64,000 nucleotides of DNA. Origin: Thalassospira profundimaris. GTDB lineage: Bacteria > Pseudomonadota > Alphaproteobacteria > Rhodospirillales > Thalassospiraceae. Position numbers and translations under genes: made by a program. Below are positions 53,138 through 61,575 of this stretch, piece by piece. A model generated the notes under the pieces. It did no database searches, was not told the DNA's origin, and saw nothing but the letters and a program-made list of their open reading frames with translations. How positions within the stretch are numbered: position 1 is the first letter of the stretch; each line of letters starts with the position of its first letter. The stretch spans positions 496,001-560,000 of the forward strand of contig NZ_JPWI01000001.1 in NCBI RefSeq assembly GCF_003326795.1, given 5' to 3'.

Positions 53138-54273
53138 TACATCGCCTCCAGAATGGTCGCGATCCCCTGACCCCCGCCAATGCATTGCGAGGCCAGCGCA
53201 TATTTGCCGCCATCACGTTTCAGGATGGCTGCGGCCTTGCCGACAATACGTGCACCGGTAGCACCCAGCGGATGACCGATGGCCAGCGCACCGCCATCAA
53301 TATTGACCTTGGCAGCATCAAGACCGAGATCGGAAATGCTTGCTATTGCCTGGGACGAAAATGCTTCGTTCAGTTCGGTGACATCAATGTCGGCCGCCGT
53401 CAGACCGGCGCGTGCCAGTGCCTTTTTCGACGCACCCACCGGGCCGATCCCCATGATTTCTGGCAGGCAGCCGTCAACGGCAACCGATTTGATACGTGTA
53501 ATCGGGGTCAGGCCGTTTTTGGCAGCGAATTCTTCGGAGCATACCAGCACCGCAGATGCACCATCGGTCAGCGGCGAAGATGTGCCCGCAGTGACGATAC
53601 CATCGGCACGGAAAGCCGGTTTCAGATCGGCAAGGCTTTCGGCGGTGGTTTCACCACGAATACAGCCGTCTTCAGAGACAACACCGTCCCTGGTCTGAAT
53701 CGGGATGATTTCATCAACGAACTTGCCAGCAGCCTGTGCCGCTGCGGCGCGCTTGTGGCTTTCAACGGCGAAGGCTTCCTGATCGGCGCGTGTCAGGCTG
53801 TATTTTGCCGCGACATTTTCAGCCGTATCGCCCATGCCCATATAGGCTTCTGGCATGGCTTTATAAAGTTCAGGGTTCGGCAGCGGGTTGAAGCCCATCA
53901 TCGGAACGCGTGTCATACTTTCGACACCGGCACAGATAAATGCATCACCGGCACCGATGGCGATCGCTCCGGTGGCCTGATGGATCGACTGCATGGATGA
54001 CCCGCAGAAACGGTTGACGGTGACACCCGCGACCGAGCGCGGAAGACCGGCAATAAAGGTAATCAGGCGGGCAACGTTGAAACCCTGTTCGCCTTCGGGG
54101 AAAGCACAGCCAAGAATGAGGTCCTCGATGGCATTGGGATCAATGCCGGTCTTTTCCACCAGACCTTTAACGACCTGTGCCGCCAGGTCATCGGGACGAA
54201 CCTTGGCAAGGGCCCCTTTGCGGGCCGGGGTAAAGGGCGACCGGACATATCCGGCAATAACGGCGTTGGTCAT
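53137..54273 (-). CDS. Acetyl-CoA C-acyltransferase (3-ketoacyl-CoA thiolase)
   Basis: A 378-residue thiolase. The nucleophile Cys90 lies in NRFCGSSMQ, the activating His in AIGHPLGATGAR, and the second Cys in ASQCIGGGQG near the C-terminus. Catalyses the cleavage step of fatty-acid oxidation. AGGAAGGAAG lies before ATG 54273. It follows the MerR gene after 45 bases and is translationally coupled to the HAD-ECH gene. Confidence 0.95.
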   Translation of the reverse strand: MTNAVIAGYVRSPFTPARKGALAKVRPDDLAAQVVKGLVEKTGIDPNAIEDLILGCAFPEGEQGFNVARLITFIAGLPRSVAGVTVNRFCGSSMQSIHQATGAIAIGAGDAFICAGVESMTRVPMMGFNPLPNPELYKAMPEAYMGMGDTAENVAAKYSLTRADQEAFAVESHKRAAAAQAAGKFVDEIIPIQTRDGVVSEDGCIRGETTAESLADLKPAFRADGIVTAGTSSPLTDGASAVLVCSEEFAAKNGLTPITRIKSVAVDGCLPEIMGIGPVGASKKALARAGLTAADIDVTELNEAFSSQAIASISDLGLDAAKVNIDGGALAIGHPLGATGARIVGKAAAILKRDGGKYALASQCIGGGQGIATILEAM

Positions 54274-54318
54274 GGCTATGTCTTCCTTCCTGAGCTGTCC
54301 TCTGATCCGGGGAACTTG

Positions 54319-54723
54319 TTACGAAACCGGATCGATTCCTTTTTCTTCAAGCGCATCAATCGATTGTTGTTCGATATCGCGCAATTCATCCAACGTGATG
54401 TCCAGTGCCTGGCGTTGTTCTTCCAGATCAGAAATCCGTTCCCGGACGCGCCCAAGCAGCATTTTGATCTGTTCTGCCTGTGTCGGGTCTGCCCCGTAGA
54501 GATCAAGGTAATCAGCGATCTCATTGAGGCTGAAGCCCAGTCGCTTGCCACGCAGAATGATCAACAGTTTTGCGCGGTCCTGGCGGGTATAGATCCGGGT
54601 GGCACCTGCACGTTGCGGATTTACAAGGCCTTTTTGCTCGTAAAACCGGATGGTGCGCGGCGTAATCCCCAAATCCTTCGCCAGTTCGGGAACGGTATAA
54701 AACCGGTCATCAAGTTTGGTCAT
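54319..54723 (-). CDS. MerR family regulator (LiuR-like) of fatty-acid catabolism
   Basis: A 134-residue regulator with N-terminal winged HTH (YTVPELAKDLGITPRTIRF), then a dimerisation coiled coil (about 80-125). There are no cysteines, so it is not a metal or redox sensor of the classical type; the family includes LiuR, which controls branched-chain and fatty-acid degradation. It heads the operon with thiolase, HAD-ECH and acyl-CoA dehydrogenase, and ACGTTAACGT palindromes lie just upstream, indicating autoregulation. Inducer is probably an acyl-CoA. Confidence 0.9.
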   Translation of the reverse strand: MTKLDDRFYTVPELAKDLGITPRTIRFYEQKGLVNPQRAGATRIYTRQDRAKLLIILRGKRLGFSLNEIADYLDLYGADPTQAEQIKMLLGRVRERISDLEEQRQALDITLDELRDIEQQSIDALEEKGIDPVS

Positions 54724-54750
54724 CTTTCGCCCCTTATCGTATATATTTTT

Positions 54751-54824
54751 ATCTTAACGTCAATTGGTTTACGTTAACGTCACTTGGATTTTTTCCGTTG
54801 TGTGTGATGCGACGTTAACGCACT
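54751..54824. promoter_or_regulatory. LiuR-like operators upstream of the MerR gene
   Basis: TTACGTTAACGTCAC at 54769-54783 is a near-perfect palindrome around ACGTTAACGT. A half-like copy CTTAACGTCAA lies at 54753-54763, and GACGTTAACG at 54811-54820 sits near the end of the ligase gene. The first two are 30-60 bases before the MerR start. Confidence 0.75.
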
Positions 54825-54830
54825 GTTTTT

Positions 54831-56522
54831 TCAAGACGTTTTCCCCTCTCTCTTCAGACGTTCTTCCTCGACCAGTTCCTTTTTCGACAGTTTGCCGACC
54901 ATGGTTTTTGGAAGCTCTTCGCGAATTTCGATTTCGCGTGGCATTTCGATTCTTGAAATCTTGTCGTCCAGAAACGCGCGGAGATCATCGGGGGTAATCC
55001 CGGTGACACCGTCTTTCAGGCGAACAAAAGCCTTGGGGGCTTGTCCGCGATATTTGTCTGGCACGCCGATGCAGGTGACTTCGGCAATCTGGTCATGCAG
55101 ATAAAGTGCTTCTTCGATGGCGCGCGGATAGACATTGTATCCGCTGCACAGAATGACATCCTTCAGGCGATCAACAAGGAATGTATATCCCTGATCATCC
55201 TGATAACCGACATCACCGGTCCGCAACCAGCCATCGATAAAGGTTTCACGGGTTGCTGTTTCGTTTTGCCAGTAACCGGGCATGACCTGTGGTCCGCGGA
55301 TGCAAACCTCGCCTTTTTCACCAAAAGGCATGGCCAGTTCCGGGTTGGAAAGAGAACGGATTTCGATCTCGGTGCAGGGCATTGGAAGCCCGATAGAGCC
55401 TTCCTTGTTTTCCCCTTTGACCGGGTTACAGCTGCAAACCGGGCTTGCTTCAGACAAGCCATATCCCTCGACCACCTTTGACCCGGTGATTTCTTCAAAC
55501 CGGTGTTTGACCTCGACCGGAAGGGGCGCACCCCCTGAGATACAACAACGAATATGAGACAGATCGTGCTTTGGGGTCTCGGGCGAATTATTGATCGCGG
55601 TATAGATGGTTGGCACGCCGGGAAAGATTGTCGCTCTTTTTTTATCAAGCGATTTCAGAAGGGCTCCCAGTTCAAACCGGGGATGCAGAACAAGCTCTGC
55701 CCCTAGATTGATTGATGTATTCAGCGCCACGGTCATGGCAAAAACATGGAAGAACGGCAAAACACACAGGGTGACTTCATGTCCCGGATTGGCGTCCGGC
55801 ATCCAGCGTGTCAGCTGATCGACATTGGCACTGAGATTGGCGTGGGTCAGCATCGCGCCCTTGGGGCGTCCGGTGGTGCCGCCGGTATATTGCAGAACAG
55901 CCAGGTCATTGACTGCGACGTCAACCACCGTATCAATCGGCTTGCAGCCAATCACCCGGTCATAGGGGATGTGACGCAAGTCGGTCGGTACGTCGGCCAG
56001 TTCACTGCGTTTGAACAGTGAAAACAGAACGCTTTTAACCGGTGGCAGGATGCTGCTCATTTCGCAAACAACGATGCGTTTGAGGCAGGTTTCATCAAGG
56101 CATGCCGCGACCTTGGGATAGATCTGTTTAAGGTTCAGCGTCACCATCAGGCGACAGCCGGAATCCTCGATCTGATAGGCAATCTCGCGTTTGGCATAAA
56201 GCGGATTGAAATTTACCACCACGCCGCCGCATTTCAGGATCGCATAATAGCACACGACATAATAAGGCGTGTTGGGCAGACAAAGACCAACCTTGTCCCC
56301 CTTGCGCACGCCGAGCTGCTTGAAACCTTCGGCAGCGCGATCAATCTGATCGGCGATGGTTTTGTAATCATAAATCCGGCCCAAAAAATCCAGGCAGGGC
56401 CGCAGCGGAAAACGCGCCGCGGCACTATCAAAAATTTCGTGGACCCGACGTGTGTGAACTGGCGTGCTGATATCAACGCCATTCATCAGGATGGGAGCTT
56501 CTTGGACGTTTACTTTGTTCAC
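54831..56522 (-). CDS. fadD: Long-chain fatty acid-CoA ligase (FadD)
   Basis: A 563-residue AMP-forming ligase that activates fatty acids. The P-loop YTGGTTGRPKGA, core GYGLSEASPV, the GWLRTGDVGY motif and the catalytic Lys in the MVGKLSKKEL segment near the C-terminus are present. Start: GTG 56522 has GGAG nine bases upstream. In-frame ATG 56537 lacks a ribosome-binding site and overlaps the operator; ATG 56486 is a further alternative. It lies upstream of the MerR gene in the same direction, with operators on both sides. Confidence 0.9.
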   Translation of the reverse strand: MNKVNVQEAPILMNGVDISTPVHTRRVHEIFDSAAARFPLRPCLDFLGRIYDYKTIADQIDRAAEGFKQLGVRKGDKVGLCLPNTPYYVVCYYAILKCGGVVVNFNPLYAKREIAYQIEDSGCRLMVTLNLKQIYPKVAACLDETCLKRIVVCEMSSILPPVKSVLFSLFKRSELADVPTDLRHIPYDRVIGCKPIDTVVDVAVNDLAVLQYTGGTTGRPKGAMLTHANLSANVDQLTRWMPDANPGHEVTLCVLPFFHVFAMTVALNTSINLGAELVLHPRFELGALLKSLDKKRATIFPGVPTIYTAINNSPETPKHDLSHIRCCISGGAPLPVEVKHRFEEITGSKVVEGYGLSEASPVCSCNPVKGENKEGSIGLPMPCTEIEIRSLSNPELAMPFGEKGEVCIRGPQVMPGYWQNETATRETFIDGWLRTGDVGYQDDQGYTFLVDRLKDVILCSGYNVYPRAIEEALYLHDQIAEVTCIGVPDKYRGQAPKAFVRLKDGVTGITPDDLRAFLDDKISRIEMPREIEIREELPKTMVGKLSKKELVEEERLKREGKTS

Positions 56523-56551
56523 TTGCGTTAACTCCATTACGTTAACGTCAC
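56523..56551. promoter_or_regulatory. LiuR-like double operator at the fadD start
   Basis: TTACGTTAACGTCAC (56537-56551) is identical to the site upstream of the MerR gene. A second, weaker copy TGCGTTAACTCC (56524-56535) is adjacent. Together they cover the region just before or at the fadD start, suitable for repression. Confidence 0.75.
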
Positions 56552-56565
56552 TTTGCGGGCAAAAA

Positions 56566-56600
56566 AAAGCAGCCCGGTCGGGGTGGCAACTGCCACCCCG
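56566..56600 (-). terminator. Terminator after fadL
   Basis: On the minus strand GGGGTGGCA and TGCCACCCC form a 9-bp stem around two to four bases, and a run of eight T residues follows about 13 bases later. It lies 20 bases after the fadL stop and before the fadD operator. Confidence 0.65.
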
Positions 56601-56619
56601 TGCCAAGCATTATAGCAGA

Positions 56620-57930
56620 TCAGAATTTGAAATTCGCCTGCAGAGCGATGATATCGACGCTGGCCTCGTAATCGGCTGCATAATTACCAAGTGCTGCCGA
56701 GGTATGATCGACGCGTGCCGTATCAGCGAAGATATGCGTGTAGCCAAGATTGAAAGCGACCCAGTCAGCAACCTTGTAGCTGGTGCCAAACGATACCCAG
56801 TAGCGATTGGAATCCGGCAGGCGCACATTGCGGTTGCGGGTCTTGATCGGGGTTTCGTCATAGGCAACACCGCCGGTAAAGGCCCAGTTTTCATCATACT
56901 GGTACCGCGCACCAAGTGCCCCGAACCAGGACGTACCCCAGTTGTAATATTCGGTGGTGCTGCCGCTTGTGGCGAGGTTGCTGTTGATCAGACCATCATA
57001 GTTGAACACCAGTTCGCCGACCGAGTTCCAGTTGGTCCATTGTACATCACCCATCAAAGTCCACTGATCATTGAGATCGTGAGACATCCCGAATGCGACG
57101 GCTTCCGGGGTTGTGATTTTGGCTGTGGCATTACGGTCCGTATAGGGGGTCAAAAGACCCTTGGCGGCACTGTCAAACTTGATCGTGCCTTCAAGCTTGT
57201 GCTCGACCTCGGAGTTATAGGACAGGCCAAGACGGGTGGCTTCGGTCAGTTCCCAGTTCAAACCAGCTGTCCAGCCATAGCCGACATCATCGCCCTTAAG
57301 TGATGAGTTGCCTTCTGTTTTTGCACCAGCAAGTGAGGCAACAGCCTTGTCCAAACGGGCTTCGAAACGCTGGATTTGCGGACCGGCACCGATGCTCAGG
57401 CCATTGTCAAACCGGTATGCGACGACGGGCTTGATATTGACGGTCTTGATCTTCGAAGTTGTCCCAAAGAAACGTCCGCTGAAATCGGAATCGTTGTCAG
57501 TGACCAACCCCCAGGGAGAGGTAATGGAAACACCAAGATTGATATTCTCATTCAGTTTCCAGACGGCATGTGCGTTTGGCACTGCGGCATCCTGTGCCAT
57601 ATCCTTGTAGCCGCCACCTGTCTGGGCAATGCTTGTTCTTGACCCGTCAGTTGCAAGGGTGTTTTTCGCCTTGGCAACCGGGCGGATAACCGTGACACCG
57701 GCGCTATAGGTCGTTTCATCATACTGGCCGACGGTGCCGGGATTGTAGGACATGGTCGAGGCATCGGTTGACAGGGTTGTCATGCCTGCAAAGCTTGAGC
57801 CTTGCAGGGTGCCGCTGGTTTCGCGGACCTGAAAACCCGATGCATGTGCAGTACCGATGGTCGCCAGTGCACAAAGAATTGCTGTACCCGAAGCTGCCCC
57901 CGCAAGGCAGCTCATCTTGAGCTTAGACAT
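56620..57930 (-). CDS. fadL: FadL/OmpP1 family long-chain fatty acid outer-membrane transporter
   Basis: A 436-residue outer-membrane barrel with signal peptide (cleavage near AHASGF). The mature protein begins SGFQVRETSGTLQGSSFAG, the FadL N-terminal hatch region, and FGMSHDLNDQWTLMGDVQWTNW is the conserved late motif. The C-terminal residue is Phe, as usual for barrel insertion. GGGAGA precedes ATG 57930. It provides fatty-acid uptake for the catabolic genes and probably forms an operon with the DUF6134-like and SCP2 genes. Confidence 0.93.
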   Translation of the reverse strand: MSKLKMSCLAGAASGTAILCALATIGTAHASGFQVRETSGTLQGSSFAGMTTLSTDASTMSYNPGTVGQYDETTYSAGVTVIRPVAKAKNTLATDGSRTSIAQTGGGYKDMAQDAAVPNAHAVWKLNENINLGVSITSPWGLVTDNDSDFSGRFFGTTSKIKTVNIKPVVAYRFDNGLSIGAGPQIQRFEARLDKAVASLAGAKTEGNSSLKGDDVGYGWTAGLNWELTEATRLGLSYNSEVEHKLEGTIKFDSAAKGLLTPYTDRNATAKITTPEAVAFGMSHDLNDQWTLMGDVQWTNWNSVGELVFNYDGLINSNLATSGSTTEYYNWGTSWFGALGARYQYDENWAFTGGVAYDETPIKTRNRNVRLPDSNRYWVSFGTSYKVADWVAFNLGYTHIFADTARVDHTSAALGNYAADYEASVDIIALQANFKF

Positions 57931-57985
57931 CTGTTTCTCCCTTAATCTTTTAACGCTTCAAATTCTTGATTCAAAACGCCCGCTT

Positions 57986-58654
57986 TTATTGTTGAAGGGT
58001 CATCGCATCAACCCGGATAAAGTCGATGTCGTAACCCTTTCTTTTAAAGCTTGTTTTCAGAAGTTTCCCGTCGGGACCATACCAAAGGTCACGCTCGATA
58101 TCGCCCGACATGATGTAATGGGTCGCCGGTGTTTCCCGGTTTTCGACCGTCACATTTTCTGTACCGACCTTTCGGGTTTGAACCCCGTAAGGTTCGGCAT
58201 TGATGACGCTATAGAGATCGGTTTTTACCGTGATGTCCTCGGACCACAGGCTGAGTGGCCAGGCACCATCACAGGCATTCCGTTTCCCGACACCTTTGCC
58301 AGCGAGCTGATAGCAGTCTTCATCATAGCTTGCCTGCCAGGTGTAGTGTGTGCCGTCATCATTGGTGGTGATTTCGACCGAAACCAGCTTGTCATCGTGC
58401 CATTGCTCGGTGCGCTGGTGGTCATAATGGAATTTCAGAAACAGCACGCTGACGTCGGTCAGAGTCTCAACCCTGACGGTGCGACCAGATGCTGTCGGCG
58501 TGATTTCGACTTTTTCATAGCCGATGGGTTCCCCGTCCTTGAGAACGCGGAAATTCAGGACTTCCCCCGCAGATGCCATCGAAAGAACGGCACATTGGGT
58601 GAAAATACCCGTGATCAAAGCTGATACGCTACGTTTCCAGATGCGTTGCCGCAT
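57986..58654 (-). CDS. Secreted DUF6134-like protein
   Basis: A 222-residue protein with a signal peptide (cleavage near SMASAGE). The beta-rich mature part (RVLKDGEPIGYEKVEI, LKFHYDHQRTEQWHDDKLVS) resembles the DUF6134 family of periplasmic proteins, whose function is unknown. GGGGGAA precedes ATG 58654. Its place between SCP2 and FadL suggests a role in handling lipids in the periplasm. Confidence 0.8.
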   Translation of the reverse strand: MRQRIWKRSVSALITGIFTQCAVLSMASAGEVLNFRVLKDGEPIGYEKVEITPTASGRTVRVETLTDVSVLFLKFHYDHQRTEQWHDDKLVSVEITTNDDGTHYTWQASYDEDCYQLAGKGVGKRNACDGAWPLSLWSEDITVKTDLYSVINAEPYGVQTRKVGTENVTVENRETPATHYIMSGDIERDLWYGPDGKLLKTSFKRKGYDIDFIRVDAMTLQQ

Positions 58655-58688
58655 GTTTCCCCCGCAGAACGGATCGTTTCGGCCCTTG

Positions 58689-58985
58689 TCAGTCCAGCAT
58701 GGATGACAGTTTTGCCGCTACTCCCATGGATCCCTTGATCTTGAGTTTGCCCAAAGTGAAGGCAAGCATCGGATCGAGTTTTCCGGCGATCAGTTTTTCG
58801 AGGTTGGCTTTCTTGATTTTCAGAATGCAGTCCGCATCCGACAGATCATCGTCGCTGATCACCGGCTCATCACCGGTGGCATCGACAACGATATGTCCGT
58901 CATCGCCGCAGTCAAACGCAACAACGGCATTAAGACCGCGCAGCTGTGGCAGCTTTTCCTTTACGGTGTCGAGGATGTCATCCAC
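58689..58985 (-). CDS. SCP2 sterol/lipid-binding domain protein
   Basis: A 98-residue cytoplasmic protein consisting of a single SCP2 domain (VVAFDCGDDGHIVV, DCILKIKKANLEKLIAGKLDPMLA), a lipid- or acyl-CoA-binding fold. GTG 58985 is chosen because AGGGAGG sits five bases upstream; ATG 59000 would place that sequence inside the gene. It is the first gene of the SCP2-DUF6134-fadL operon and has a LiuR-like palindrome 61 bases upstream. Confidence 0.88.
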   Translation of the reverse strand: MDDILDTVKEKLPQLRGLNAVVAFDCGDDGHIVVDATGDEPVISDDDLSDADCILKIKKANLEKLIAGKLDPMLAFTLGKLKIKGSMGVAAKLSSMLD

Positions 58986-59045
58986 GAACGCCTCCCTCAT
59001 ATTTGATTGTATTTTTTTATGTTTGTTGTCTGACTGTAATACAAA

Positions 59046-59061
59046 GTGACGTTAACGTAAA
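59046..59061. promoter_or_regulatory. LiuR-like operator upstream of SCP2
   Basis: GTGACGTTAACGTAAA contains the same ACGTTAACGT palindrome seen before the MerR and fadD genes. It lies 61 bases upstream of the SCP2 start and would place the SCP2-DUF6134-fadL operon in the same regulon. Confidence 0.75.
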
Positions 59062-59146
59062 TCAAATTACGAAAAGGGTATATGCACGACGAATAAGGCA
59101 TTGATTTCAAGTGACTTTAAGATGCAAAAATTGGATGAAAAGTATG

Positions 59147-59170
59147 AAAAAAGCCCGGCTGTGCCGGGCT
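59147..59170 (-). terminator. Terminator after the surface-antigen-like gene
   Basis: AGCCCGGC and GCCGGGCT form an 8-bp stem with a 3-base loop; the A-run at 59147-59152 gives the T-run for minus-strand transcription. Confidence 0.9.
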
Positions 59171-59217
59171 TTCACGGGAGAAATTCCCAATTGATCTATC
59201 GACGTAAAGACGCGTCT

Positions 59218-59814
59218 TTATGACACAATTTGCCAGGATCCATCGGGCTGACGGCATGCGGTGCCGTATGTTTCGCGCTGTCTTCCGCCGATATCGGCGG
59301 TTGCGCTATATTCACGGCAATAGCGTCCGCTGGTGTTTTGCCAGCTGCGGGTGGGCATAACATTATAGCTGTTGCCCGAATCCGGATTGATCCAGCGCAC
59401 AGACCGTCCGTCCGGTACATTTTGCAAGGTATAACCGGTACAGGCCAGATCACTTTGATCAAGGCTTTGGCCGATACTATAGCCACCCAGCATGCCCAGA
59501 ATGGCACCACCGATCATCGCCGCAGTCCGTCCATCACCTTTGCCGATGGTCGAACCGAGTGCAGCACCCGATCCGGCACCGATCAGTGCGCCGATTGTGT
59601 CACGGTTGCAGCGCAGGAAGCTTCCATTCGAGACAAAGATATCTTCGCGTGGCCGGTAGTTATAGCGGTGCTTGTCGCCATGGTGTTTATGTTGCTTGGC
59701 GCGATAACCATGGGCTGGTGCCCATGGTGGTGGATCGGCCTTTGCCGGGGTGGAAATGCCGATTGGCGCTGCAAGACCGAGCGCTGCGGTCAAAAGGATA
59801 GTTTTTCTGATCAT
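59218..59814 (-). CDS. Glycine-zipper surface-antigen-like envelope protein
   Basis: A 198-residue secreted protein with signal peptide (cleavage near PAKADP), a His/Lys-rich segment (about 38-55), a glycine zipper (GALIGAGSGAALGSTIG, GGAILGMLGGYSIG) and a C-terminal beta domain (SGRYCREYSATADIGGR, TACRQPDGSWQIV) as in the 17-kDa surface antigen family of alphaproteobacteria. Three cysteines may form a disulfide in the periplasm. Its ATG overlaps the stop of the upstream lipoprotein gene by four bases. Confidence 0.85.
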   Translation of the reverse strand: MIRKTILLTAALGLAAPIGISTPAKADPPPWAPAHGYRAKQHKHHGDKHRYNYRPREDIFVSNGSFLRCNRDTIGALIGAGSGAALGSTIGKGDGRTAAMIGGAILGMLGGYSIGQSLDQSDLACTGYTLQNVPDGRSVRWINPDSGNSYNVMPTRSWQNTSGRYCREYSATADIGGRQRETYGTACRQPDGSWQIVS

Positions 59815-60044
59815 TTTCGGGCCTGCTCGTTTTCATGCATGATGTAACCGGCACCTGTGCCGATGGCACCGCCGATCACGGCACCACAGGTGACGCAGCC
59901 ACCTGTAATGACGGTGCCAACAGCACCAACACCGGCGCCAATTGCAGCACCGCTGAGCATCTTCTGATTACGGTCATTCAATCCGCTACAAGCTGAAAGC
60001 CCCAATGCGCTTGCAACGGCCAGAGTAACGGCTGTCTGTCGCAT
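59811..60044 (-). CDS. Small glycine-zipper lipoprotein
   Basis: A 77-residue lipoprotein: signal peptide ending in lipobox LSAC, then a glycine zipper (GAAIGAGVGAVGTVITGG, IGGAIGTGAGYI) with two internal cysteines (GCVTCGA). ATG 60044 gives a normal signal; an in-frame start at 60080 is rejected. Coupled by ATGA overlap to the surface-antigen-like gene, so both likely act together in the outer membrane. Confidence 0.82.
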   Translation of the reverse strand: MRQTAVTLAVASALGLSACSGLNDRNQKMLSGAAIGAGVGAVGTVITGGCVTCGAVIGGAIGTGAGYIMHENEQARK

Positions 60045-60169
60045 CTCTCGTGTCCTTTCCGTCATTTTGGCACAGGTCATTGGTTTGCCTGTGTCTTGGC
60101 AAAAGCTTGACGGGTAAATACGAGCGGGGTTTGACCTTATTGCGCGTTAATTCGGGCATATATGACAAG

Positions 60170-60216
60170 AAAAAGGCACCGCTCCGGGGGGGATATGCCG
60201 GTTTCGATGCCTTTTT
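60170..60216 (-). terminator. Possible terminator after the isoaspartyl dipeptidase gene
   Basis: AAAAAGGCA and TGCCTTTTT frame a 28-base GC-rich interval and would form a stem; on the minus strand it ends in T residues. The long loop makes it weaker than the other terminators here. Confidence 0.5.
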
Positions 60217-60244
60217 ACAGTCAAATTCAATGAAATATCAGTGT

Positions 60245-61417
60245 TTAAGCCTCGAACGTGCCCTTGATCAGGCGTTCCTTGCTGATCATTGCCGGTTTGC
60301 CACGTGCAATCACCGTCTCAGGTGCCAGGGCATCGTCGAGAACAAGAATGTCGGCATCAAAGCCGGTCTTGAGCTGTCCCTTGAAGCCATCGAGCCCCAG
60401 CATGCGGGCTGGATTGAGCGTGATCGGTGCAAGTGCGGTGGTGATATCAAGCTTTTCGCGTTCGACAAGATCGGCAAATTCGCGCGGTATGGTATCAAAT
60501 CCGGCAACGGTCAGGCCGATCATATTGCCTTGCGCATCAAAATCGGGAAGCGATCCATTGCCATCCGAGGTCATCGAAATGCGATCAAGGGGCACGCCAT
60601 CGGCAAGGCATTCGGCAATGCCGGTCGATGTTTTAACGGATCCGGCCGGATCGGGTTCAGCATCAATCCCGGTGGTGAAATCGATGTTGCCACCCCGCTT
60701 TGCCCAGTCCCTGGCGGCATCAAGCAAGGCGCGCTTGCGGTTGACATGGGTCGGGATGAACTGGGCAATCGGGATTTCAGTATTTTCAATCACGCCAATC
60801 AAAGGATCAAAATGCCCGTCACCATCGCCAAGATGGACCACAACCGACCCGGCCTTGCCCGACGTCATGCCGCCGATGCGCGACTGTGATGCGATCCGGG
60901 CAAGCTCCTCGATGGTGCTTTGGCTGCTGCGATGATCGGAAATCGCGGTCTTAAGACCGATACAGGCATCAAGGAAAGTCACGTCATCGCCGATATTCCC
61001 GGTCAGGGTCGGGGACGGCACCCGATAGCCCCCGGTAAAGAACCAAGCCGAGATGCCCTCGGTTTGAAGGGCTTTGGTTTTGGCATAAAGCGATGCGATA
61101 TGACGGGTGGCGGCATCAGTGCCCAGCAGGCCACAGATTGATGTAATGCCCGCTTCGATCAGGTTGCCAATCGCGACTTCGGGGGTTCTGGTCGCAAATC
61201 CGCCTTCGCCGCCACCCCCGATCAGATGGGCGTGACCGTCAATAAAGCCCGGAACTGTTAGCTTGCCGCCAAGATCAATGGTTTTGATTTCGCCCGGAAC
61301 CGACACAACCAGATCCGGGGCGATGGCGATGATTTTATCGTTACAGATCAGGATATCATTGATGCCCATCGGGGCAGGGGCGAAAATATTGGCGTTCTTG
61401 AGCAGCAGAAACATCAT
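60245..61417 (-). CDS. iadA: Isoaspartyl dipeptidase (beta-aspartyl peptidase)
   Basis: A 390-residue binuclear-metal amidohydrolase that cleaves beta-aspartyl dipeptides formed by protein ageing. The metal site GFIDGHAHLIGGGGEGG (His-x-His), GLLGTDAATRH, TGGYRVPSPTLTG, PTHVNR and the catalytic Asp in SMTSDGNGSLP match IadA closely. Length equals the family. No clear ribosome-binding site precedes ATG 61417 (ATG 61414 also possible). It is divergent from the LysE gene. Confidence 0.92.
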   Translation of the reverse strand: MMFLLLKNANIFAPAPMGINDILICNDKIIAIAPDLVVSVPGEIKTIDLGGKLTVPGFIDGHAHLIGGGGEGGFATRTPEVAIGNLIEAGITSICGLLGTDAATRHIASLYAKTKALQTEGISAWFFTGGYRVPSPTLTGNIGDDVTFLDACIGLKTAISDHRSSQSTIEELARIASQSRIGGMTSGKAGSVVVHLGDGDGHFDPLIGVIENTEIPIAQFIPTHVNRKRALLDAARDWAKRGGNIDFTTGIDAEPDPAGSVKTSTGIAECLADGVPLDRISMTSDGNGSLPDFDAQGNMIGLTVAGFDTIPREFADLVEREKLDITTALAPITLNPARMLGLDGFKGQLKTGFDADILVLDDALAPETVIARGKPAMISKERLIKGTFEA

Positions 61418-61575
61418 TTAAAACCGTGATTTGCGGGAATTGTTCAACCATATGCGCGGTGACGCAGGGCGCCATCATAGCGATAGTTCATTTCCGTTGA
61501 AACGGTTCTGGCAAGCCGCTAGCTTTGCAGCTAAACGAGGCGGGTTTGAAACCTGCGCCACCAAAGGGAAACGTC

